Assembly: GCA_002049945.1 (NCBI GenBank) | Contig: MVCT01000113.1 | Span: forward strand, 1-6,796 | DNA length: 6,796 bases | Source: Candidatus Cloacimonas sp. 4484_140 | GTDB lineage: Bacteria; Cloacimonadota; Cloacimonadia; JGIOTU-2 | Reading direction: 5' to 3' | Shown here: piece by piece, positions 1-5,606 of the stretch | Numbering within the stretch: the first letter of the stretch is position 1 | How the letters are laid out: every line of letters starts with the position of its first letter | Notes under the pieces: model-generated | The model's database searches: none | The model's input: only the letters and a program-made list of their open reading frames with translations | Told to the model about the DNA's origin: nothing | Made by a program: the position numbers and the translations under genes

Positions 1-590
1 ACAACTTTGTCTTTGATGAGTTCGTAAATATCGACAACGAATTCAGCAAATTTCTTTGGATTCGGCGCCAGCCGGTGTAGATTAGATTTTGCAAGTCCCG
101 GAATGATGCCGTAGAAATTCTTTATTGCTCCAGTGAACAGCGTGTACATGTGCGTTTTCAGTTTTGCCAGGTTGATGATAGCTTCAGCATCAATAAAAGC
201 TTTGTTCACAGTATATTTTGTATTCTTATTATATGTGTAAATTCCGTTCATGATCGGATTTATAAGGGTAATTCCATAGAGCTTTGCAAGATTTTCCATT
301 CCGGTTAGTTGATATGCTTTCATCGCGCTCACAGTTCCGCCCGGATTATCCATGAGGGAGATCGCAATTTTGTGATCTTTGAGTATTTCGATAACTGCTG
401 CCACAAGATTAGGATGGGTCGTGATGGCTCTGTCCGGCGGATAGGCGCCCAGAAGATTGGGTTTCAGAAGTACTGATGAAATTGATTTCAGTGTTGGATA
501 GAAATCGGTTTCAGTGAAAATGCTATTCAAAACATCTTTGATCTTGGGAATATCATAGTTTGAACATTTCTTAGCAATAACTTTGTACAT
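1..590 (-). CDS. DUF362 (COG2006) family protein, C-terminus beyond window
   Basis: The 196 complete codons seen match the DUF362 domain. The marks are KPNLL (residues 43-47), TTHP (57-60) followed by a helix, a DNPGG turn (81-85), LKTH (144-147), GAIKNFYGIIPG (154-165) and a histidine at 172. Many family members carry a ferredoxin-like 4Fe-4S domain after this part. Whether this one does cannot be seen, because the gene leaves the window. The biochemical role of the family is largely undefined, so no reaction is assigned. The ATG at 590 lies 8 bases after the stop of the LarA-type gene, and its Shine-Dalgarno TAAGGA overlaps that stop codon, so the two are almost certainly co-transcribed and perhaps translationally coupled. 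There is no signal peptide, which points to a cytoplasmic protein. Family assignment is firm; function is unknown. Confidence 0.85.
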   Translation of the reverse strand, partial: MYKVIAKKCSNYDIPKIKDVLNSIFTETDFYPTLKSISSVLLKPNLLGAYPPDRAITTHPNLVAAVIEILKDHKIAISLMDNPGGTVSAMKAYQLTGMENLAKLYGITLINPIMNGIYTYNKNTKYTVNKAFIDAEAIINLAKLKTHMYTLFTGAIKNFYGIIPGLAKSNLHRLAPNPKKFAEFVVDIYELIKDKV

Positions 591-598
591 AAGATTCC

Positions 599-1867
599 TT
601 AATTTTGTAAGCTGTACGGAAAGAACATAGCGCCATTGGGAACAATGTAGCAGGAGTAATCTTCGCCTTCTTTTTCTTTAATGAATTCGAGTCCATCTTC
701 GATAGAATTTATGGGATTGAAAAGCACTGTTTTGACAAGTTCAGGATCCATTGAACTCACAACAAGAATATCAACTTCCTTCAGTAATCTGCCTGTAGCG
801 AATGCACGATGTCCGCCGATTTGAATGTCTTTTTGATCGATCAGAAGGAGTTCATTGATAGAATTCGCATTTCGTAGCTGTTTTTCCATTTCATTCTGTC
901 CGATATTCTCCTGGCATTCAGCGAGAAGAATGAGAGTACCGCCTTCTTTTACCAGTTCAAATGTACTGTTCAATGCTTTCTGAGATTGATAAAAATTTAT
1001 ATCTTTGGGATATCCGCCGACAGATACAATAAGCGCATCTGCTTTTTGAGAATATTTTACAGAGTTATGTTCAATAAAGAATTTCACTCCTTTAAAAAAT
1101 GCGTCATCGAGCGCACCCGCAAAGCATTGAACGAGCTTCTTCTTATGATTGAGAACAGCTTGCAAAGTGAAGTCCACGCCGACTATTGCAGCGGCTTCAG
1201 CCATTTCAAGATGAATTTTATTGCTGTTTTCAATATTACCGAGCGTTGCATAATCATGAACAATATTTGAGTGATTATGACGAATGGTCTCATACCCGCA
1301 AATGCCAGGCAGAATTGATTTTCTTCCTCCGCTGAAACCGGCAAAATAATGCGGACTGATCACACCAAGAGTGATTAGGAAGTCGGCATTTGCAACTTTT
1401 TTATTTATAAGAAGCTCATTGCCGGAAGCCATCTTTCCTAGGTTTACAAGATCATCCGCTCTGCAATCATGATTTTCAATTGAAAAGTTATCAACAGCCC
1501 AATCTCCATAATGATATCTCATCTCAGATTCTGTCATTTTTCTATGAGTGCCGTTCGCAATAATACCCTTAATTCTATTGCTGGGAATCTCATAAGAAAG
1601 CATCTCCTTGAGAAGTGTTTCCAGCATGAGTGCGAATGGACCGGGACGAGTGATGTCGCTTACAATAATGACGACATTTTCAGGATTTTTCTTTTCAAGC
1701 AAATCTCGTAAGGAGGGACTTCCAGTAGGGGATTCCAGTTTTTCACGAATGAGCTTTTGAGGATTTGTATGTGCATCAATATGTTCCATTTCAAGAATTC
1801 CTAACACATTTTTGTCCGGTATTTCACACTCTTTGTATCCTCTTCCATATTTTAATTTTATATTCAT
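599..1867 (-). CDS. LarA-type nickel-dependent 2-hydroxyacid racemase/epimerase homologue (DUF2088)
   Basis: This 422-residue protein has the full length of the lactate racemase LarA family. LarA enzymes racemise or epimerise 2-hydroxyacids by hydride transfer, using a nickel-pincer nucleotide cofactor bound to a lysine. Visible motifs are SDITRP (70-75), GTHR (106-109), NHD (132-134), SPHYFAGFSGGRKSILPG (171-188) and HNH (197-199). With a one-residue offset, R74, H108, H173, K183, H199 and K297 fall on catalytic or cofactor residues R75, H108/H109, H174, K184, H200 and K298 of Lactobacillus plantarum LarA (numbering recalled, not aligned by computer). K183 would hold the cofactor. The region of its Trp358 reads GGHRAFATGR (351-360), with no Trp, so the substrate may not be lactate. 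The cofactor genes larB, larC and larE are not in the window. It starts 9 bases after polA with a GAGG motif, and has no signal peptide. Confidence 0.9.
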   Translation of the reverse strand: MNIKLKYGRGYKECEIPDKNVLGILEMEHIDAHTNPQKLIREKLESPTGSPSLRDLLEKKNPENVVIIVSDITRPGPFALMLETLLKEMLSYEIPSNRIKGIIANGTHRKMTESEMRYHYGDWAVDNFSIENHDCRADDLVNLGKMASGNELLINKKVANADFLITLGVISPHYFAGFSGGRKSILPGICGYETIRHNHSNIVHDYATLGNIENSNKIHLEMAEAAAIVGVDFTLQAVLNHKKKLVQCFAGALDDAFFKGVKFFIEHNSVKYSQKADALIVSVGGYPKDINFYQSQKALNSTFELVKEGGTLILLAECQENIGQNEMEKQLRNANSINELLLIDQKDIQIGGHRAFATGRLLKEVDILVVSSMDPELVKTVLFNPINSIEDGLEFIKEKEGEDYSCYIVPNGAMFFPYSLQN

Positions 1868-1876
1868 GTTACCTCA
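1868..1876 (-). promoter_or_regulatory. Ribosome binding site of the LarA-type gene
   Basis: The 9-base gap between the polA stop and the next ATG reads TGAGGTAAC on the minus strand. It contains GAGG four bases before the start codon, slightly close but usable. It fixes the start at 1867 and supports translation of this gene from a polA-led message. Confidence 0.6.
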
Positions 1877-3796
1877 TCAATGTGCGTCATACCAGCTCTT
1901 GCCGTAGCCGATATCGACCTTAATTGGAACGATGCCAGCATACTCTTCCGGAAGCACATTCTCCATTTCTTGTTTAATTAATTTTTGATAAAAATTTACT
2001 TTATCCTTCCTGATTTCAAAGACCAGTTCATCATGCACCTGGATGGTCATCATTATCTCATCCTTTTTATTAAATATCTTATCATAAAGTGCATTCATTG
2101 CGATTTTTATCATATCTGCTGCGGTGCCCTGAATCGGCATATTTATTGCCATACGTTCTTCGTTTGATTGTATGTTTCTGTTCCTGCTATTGATGCCCGG
2201 AAGGTACCTTCGCCTGTTGAAAATCGTCTTAACATATCCCTTATCATGAGCAAATTTTTTTGATGATTCAAGATATTTGTACACACCTTTGTAAAAAGAA
2301 AAGTAATTATCGATAAATTCCTGTGCTTCTACTCGAGATATACGAAGATCTTCTGATAATGAGAATGCACCCATACCGTAAATGATGCCGAAATTTATTA
2401 CTTTTGCCTGTCTCCTCTGATCGGGCGTGACGTCTTTTTCCTCGATTCCAAAGATAGTGGCAGCAGTTTGTGAATGTATGTCTCCGCCTTTATTGAAGTT
2501 CTCGATCATTCTTTCGTCCTTTGAGAGCATCGCAACAATTCGGAGTTCGATCTGTGAGTAGTCGGCAGAAAGGATAAGATGATCATTTTTTTGCGGAATA
2601 AAACCTTTTCTCATCTCTCTGCCGATCTCAGTTCTGATCGGTATGTTCTGCAAGTTTGGATTGGAACTGGAAAGCCGCCCTGTTGCTGTAACAGTCTGAT
2701 TGAAGGAAGAATGTATGCGATGGGTTCTGCGATTGATTAGTTTTGGAAATGCATTAATATAGGTTGATTGCAATTTTTTTAACTGCCTGTAATTTATGAT
2801 ATCCTGTGCAAGCTCAAATGTTCTGCTTAACTTTGTAAGCACCTCAATATCAGTAGAATAACCGGTTTTTGTTCGCTTGATGACAGGCATTCCCATTTTT
2901 TCGAAAAGTATTTCGGAAAGCTGTGATGGTGAATCAACATTAAAGCTTTCTCCGGTTTTGTAATGGATAGTATTTTTCAGTTCTTCGATTTTTTGATCGA
3001 GTTCTTTTGATATCTTTTTGAAAAGATCAAGGTCGATATAAATGCCGTTTATCTCCATTTGTGCAAGGGCTTTAACTAATGGCATCTCAATATCATAAAA
3101 GAGTTTTGAGAGCTCGACTTTATCGATCTGTGGTTTGAGTTTTTCCCAGAGCAGAAACGTGATATATGCATCTTCTGCAGCGTATTCGGCAGCTTTTTCT
3201 ATCTCAGCTTCTCCAAATTGAATTTGATTCTTTCCTTTTCCAATTATTTCTACAATGGGTATCATTTGATGTTGAAGATATTTCATGCTCACTTCGTTCA
3301 GATTGTGGCGGTGTTCTTCAGGAGCAAGCACATAAGATGCGATCATTGTATCAAAATAAAGAGTACTAATTTCGATGCCTTCATTTTGAAATACCATGTA
3401 ATCAAATTTGATATTATGCCCGATAAATTTTCTTGAAGAATTCTCTAAAATTGGTTTAAGATCAGTTAGCACTTTGCTTTTATTGAGCTGCTTTCCAAAG
3501 ATATGTCCGATAGGAATGTAATATGATTTGTCATCATTTATGCAAAAGGAAATGCCCACAATACGTCCGTTAATTGGATTGCGGGAATCAGTTTCGAGGT
3601 CAACAGCGATAAATGTAGTATCTTTCAGCAAAGTTAAAAGTGCGGAGAATGATCTCTCATTATCCACGATCTCATAAGAAAATTCTTTCTTTTTGGGCTG
3701 CTCTACCTCACCATCAAAATATTTCATGAAAGCGTACATTTCATAGCGAATACAGAAGTCTTTTAATGCATCAGAAAAAATATCCGGTGTTTTCAT
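1877..3796 (-). CDS. polA: DNA polymerase I, proofreading and polymerase domains (3' part of a frame-broken polA)
   Basis: This 639-residue frame is the Klenow-like part of DNA polymerase I, which fills gaps in repair and Okazaki fragment processing. Residues about 62-222 form a DEDDy 3'-5' exonuclease with all catalytic residues: D66 and E68 in DLETD, D132 in NIKFD, and Y205 and D209 in YAAEDA. Proofreading is therefore probably active, unlike in Taq. The polymerase has motif A (D412 in DYSQIEL), motif B (R461, K465, F469 and Y473 in RRQAKVINFGIIYG) and motif C (VHDE, D589), and it ends at the usual C-terminus. The ATG at 3796 is only the first Met of the frame. It has no Shine-Dalgarno, and the frame is open back to a stop at 3947-3949. 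The 46 codons from 3934 to 3797 (EIIDHANEITSEKIK onward) are unmistakable PolA linker sequence. The true start is the 5' fragment's, in another frame. Confidence 0.93.
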   Translation of the reverse strand: MKTPDIFSDALKDFCIRYEMYAFMKYFDGEVEQPKKKEFSYEIVDNERSFSALLTLLKDTTFIAVDLETDSRNPINGRIVGISFCINDDKSYYIPIGHIFGKQLNKSKVLTDLKPILENSSRKFIGHNIKFDYMVFQNEGIEISTLYFDTMIASYVLAPEEHRHNLNEVSMKYLQHQMIPIVEIIGKGKNQIQFGEAEIEKAAEYAAEDAYITFLLWEKLKPQIDKVELSKLFYDIEMPLVKALAQMEINGIYIDLDLFKKISKELDQKIEELKNTIHYKTGESFNVDSPSQLSEILFEKMGMPVIKRTKTGYSTDIEVLTKLSRTFELAQDIINYRQLKKLQSTYINAFPKLINRRTHRIHSSFNQTVTATGRLSSSNPNLQNIPIRTEIGREMRKGFIPQKNDHLILSADYSQIELRIVAMLSKDERMIENFNKGGDIHSQTAATIFGIEEKDVTPDQRRQAKVINFGIIYGMGAFSLSEDLRISRVEAQEFIDNYFSFYKGVYKYLESSKKFAHDKGYVKTIFNRRRYLPGINSRNRNIQSNEERMAINMPIQGTAADMIKIAMNALYDKIFNKKDEIMMTIQVHDELVFEIRKDKVNFYQKLIKQEMENVLPEEYAGIVPIKVDIGYGKSWYDAH

Positions 3797-3906
3797 GGAG
3801 TCAATGTTAAGATCGACGGGAACGTTTTTATCGAGAATTACAAGTTCTTTGGAAAGCCGTCCCCGATCAGCATATTCAGTGATATTGTCTTTGATTTTCT
3901 CAGAAG

Positions 3907-4377
3907 TTATTTCATTAGCATGATCGATAATTTCAATTTCACATTGTCATCTACAAGCTGATACAAGTCTTTATCTGTTGAAACGATCACAATATCGTGT
4001 TCATTCTCGTAACGCTCTGCCAGAGTAGCAATTATGTCATCTGCTTCGTACCCGGATTTGGATAGTTTTGCAATGTGTGATAGCTTAACCATCTCCAAAA
4101 TCGGTGCTAACTGCTCGACAAGATCTTCGGGCATTTTATCACGTGTTGCTTTGTATTCTTTGTAGATTTTATGGCGGAATGTTGGCTCTCGTTCATCAAA
4201 AGTTATCACAAAATATTCCGGCTCAAAACGCTCAAGCAATGAGATAATTGTACGTAAAAAACCGAAGATAGCGCTTGTGTTTTCGCCCCTGGAATTGACG
4301 AGTGGTCGGTTCTTGAAAGCAAAATAAGAACGATATATTATGGCTGAACCATCGATGACATAAATTGATTTTTTCAT
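3907..4377 (-). CDS. polA: DNA polymerase I 5'-nuclease domain, truncated (5' part of a frame-broken polA)
   Basis: These 156 codons encode the N-terminal 5'-3' exonuclease (FEN-like) domain of PolA, which removes RNA primers and flaps. Metal-binding acidic residues are present at D9 (VIDG), D61 (TFDE), E111, D113 and D114 (YEADD), and D135 and D137 (STDKDLYQLV). After VDDNVKL the frame reads nine unrelated residues and stops at 3907-3909. The H3TH region that should follow, with the GDSSDNIPG-type loop giving two more aspartates and the DNA-binding hairpin, is absent, so nuclease activity is unlikely. I chose the ATG at 4377 because MKKSIYVIDG is the normal PolA N-terminus and AGGA lies nine bases upstream. 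An in-frame ATG at 4452 would add 25 residues with no counterpart in the family. The remainder of polA follows in the -1 frame at 1877-3934. Confidence 0.88.
   Translation of the reverse strand: MKKSIYVIDGSAIIYRSYFAFKNRPLVNSRGENTSAIFGFLRTIISLLERFEPEYFVITFDEREPTFRHKIYKEYKATRDKMPEDLVEQLAPILEMVKLSHIAKLSKSGYEADDIIATLAERYENEHDIVIVSTDKDLYQLVDDNVKLKLSIMLMK
3929..3940 (-). repeat. Tandem GAAATT pair at the polA break
   Basis: On the minus strand GAAATT occurs twice in a row, at 3940-3935 and 3934-3929. PolA homology in the first frame ends at VKL (the leucine codon is 3936-3934). Homology in the second frame resumes at EIIDHA (the glutamate codon is 3934-3932). The repeat therefore sits exactly where about 170 bases of polA are missing, and is a likely scar or microhomology of the deletion. 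The repeat is plain in the sequence; its role in the break is inference. Confidence 0.55.
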
Positions 4378-4463
4378 ACGAACATTTCCTGAAACCTTTG
4401 CTGAAGTGTCAATAATAAATTGACAAAAATTGTTCAAATAAAAAGACATCATATTAATCTAAC
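4378..4463. promoter_or_regulatory. Divergent intergenic region between polA and the amidase gene
   Basis: These 86 bases separate two genes that point away from each other, so they must hold promoters for both unless transcription starts inside a gene. The stretch is very AT-rich. For the amidase, TTGTTC (4430-4435), 16 bases, then TATTAA (4452-4457) is a weak sigma70-like pair. For polA, minus-strand TATTAT (about 4418-4413) is a possible -10, but no good -35 sits at the right distance. TTGACA occurs on both strands (4420-4425 plus, 4412-4407 minus) because it forms an inverted repeat, but neither copy has a matching -10 downstream. Promoter presence is near certain; exact boxes are not. 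Confidence 0.45.
4407..4425. repeat. Inverted repeat TGTCAA-N7-TTGACA, possible operator
   Basis: Perfect 6-base arms (4407-4412 and 4420-4425) flank a 7-base AT spacer in the middle of the divergent promoter region. The 19-base size and place suit a dimeric regulator acting on both directions. The arms also equal the -35 consensus, so this could be chance in AT-rich DNA. No regulator gene is nearby to support a link. Confidence 0.3.
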
Positions 4464-5585
4464 ATGAAAATTAAAAGATATTTGATAATAGTTTTGTTGT
4501 TGCTTTTTGGCTCTCAACTGTGGGCAAAAGAATATGCAGTGTCTTACCTAAATTCTACCCGAAAGGACCATCTGCCGGTTATGGAGATCGAAGGCAGGAA
4601 TTTTATAAATCTCTATGATCTCGAGCGCATCTTTGATGGTTCTATTAAGGCAGATCAGAAATCACAAACCATTGATCTTTTAATTTTTGAAAAAAAATGT
4701 GAGTTTTCCTTTTTCAATAACTGGGTGCATTTTGGAAAGCATAGCTACAATCTTCACAATGATATTCAGGTTATAAATGGATCCTTTTATGTGCCGGAAT
4801 ATTTTCTGAATCTTTGTGCAGTTAAATTTTTTCCTGAAGAAGTTGTATTAGATGACGGATCGATCATTATTAATTTTCCCTCAATGCAGCAATATCTTAT
4901 AAAGACAATTGTACTCGATCCGGGGCATGGTGGGAAGGATCCCGGTGCTGTAGGACGAATTCTCGGACTGAAAGAAAAGGATATTGTGTTGAATATTGCA
5001 AAGAAAGTGAAAGCTTATCTCGAAAAAAATCTCGATGTAAAAGTGCTTCTTACACGACATGATGACAGGTTTGTCTCGCTGGGCGAAAGAACTGATTTTG
5101 CTAATGAAAACAAGGCAGATATTTTTGTGAGCATACACTGTAATGCAGCTTATAACACTAAGGCAAATGGCTCTGAAGTATATTTTCTTTCCACTGCACA
5201 AACTCATGAAGCGCGAGCTGTCGAGGCAATGGAAAATGAAGTTATCAAATTTGAAGACCAGGAGAGTATTGCTCGATATACCGATCTTGATTTTATCCTT
5301 TATGATATGCGCCAAACAGAATATCTTAATGAGAGCAGTGAACTTTCAGAAATGTGCCAGAAACAGCTTGTCAATACACTCTCCACAAAAAATAATGGCG
5401 TGCGTCAAGCAAATTTCTATGTGCTCCGAGGTGCATTTATGCCTGCTATACTGGTCGAAGTTGCTTATTTATCAAATAAATATGAAGAGAAAAAACTGCT
5501 TTCTAAGAATTTTCAGGAAAGAGCTGCCAAAGCGATATATACAAGCATTAAGCAGTTCAAAAATAAATACGATAAGATGAATTAA
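4464..5585 (+). CDS. Secreted N-acetylmuramoyl-L-alanine amidase (Amidase_3, AmiC-type)
   Basis: This 373-residue zinc hydrolase is predicted to cut the bond between N-acetylmuramic acid and L-alanine in peptidoglycan, as in daughter-cell separation or wall turnover. Residues 1-21 are a signal peptide (basic start, hydrophobic core, cleavage after LWA). Residues about 36-138 resemble the copper amine oxidase N-terminal-like domain often placed before such amidases. The catalytic domain starts near 147: LDPGHGGKDPGA (H155), GLKEKD (E171), SIHCNA (H225) and LVEVAYLSN (E332) give the zinc ligands and catalytic glutamate. Residues about 244-310 form the long helical insert seen in AmiA/B/C-type enzymes, where it contributes to autoinhibition relieved by activators such as EnvC or NlpD; that control is inferred here. 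The ATG follows an in-frame stop at 4455-4457 and starts the signal peptide, so the start is secure despite no Shine-Dalgarno. A second exported protein follows 21 bases on. Confidence 0.93.
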   Translation: MKIKRYLIIVLLLLFGSQLWAKEYAVSYLNSTRKDHLPVMEIEGRNFINLYDLERIFDGSIKADQKSQTIDLLIFEKKCEFSFFNNWVHFGKHSYNLHNDIQVINGSFYVPEYFLNLCAVKFFPEEVVLDDGSIIINFPSMQQYLIKTIVLDPGHGGKDPGAVGRILGLKEKDIVLNIAKKVKAYLEKNLDVKVLLTRHDDRFVSLGERTDFANENKADIFVSIHCNAAYNTKANGSEVYFLSTAQTHEARAVEAMENEVIKFEDQESIARYTDLDFILYDMRQTEYLNESSELSEMCQKQLVNTLSTKNNGVRQANFYVLRGAFMPAILVEVAYLSNKYEEKKLLSKNFQERAAKAIYTSIKQFKNKYDKMN

Positions 5586-5594
5586 ATTTTTGTC

Positions 5595-5599
5595 AGGAG
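5595..5599 (+). promoter_or_regulatory. Ribosome binding site of the secreted propeller protein
   Basis: AGGAG lies seven bases before the ATG at 5607, within the 21-base gap after the amidase stop. It fixes the start of a signal peptide and contrasts with the amidase, which has no such motif. Confidence 0.8.
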
Positions 5600-5606
5600 A
5601 AAAAAC

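Noticed and set aside
986..3436. Short plus-strand open frames within the larA and polA regions
   Set aside because: All lie antisense to strongly supported coding sequence and show no domain or start signal.
3797..3906. An intein, intron or inserted element splitting polA
   Set aside because: The two parts abut with a deficit of sequence, not an excess. All 46 codons between 3934 and 3797 read as ordinary PolA.
3907..3946. Programmed -1 frameshift joining the two polA frames
   Set aside because: No X-XXY-YYZ slippery heptamer lies in the right phase before the stop. A shift alone would also not supply the missing 55-60 residues of the H3TH region.
4378..4452. N-terminal extension of PolA from the ATG at 4452
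   Set aside because: The extra 25 residues have no PolA counterpart, and a Shine-Dalgarno AGGA precedes the ATG at 4377.
4881..5580. Open frames overlapping the amidase gene (minus 4881-5315, plus 5143-5580)
   Set aside because: They overlap a well-supported gene in other frames, show no recognisable motif and have no ribosome site.
5586..5606. Terminator between the amidase and the propeller gene
   Set aside because: The 21 bases hold a short T run but no stem before it, and contain the ribosome site of the next gene.
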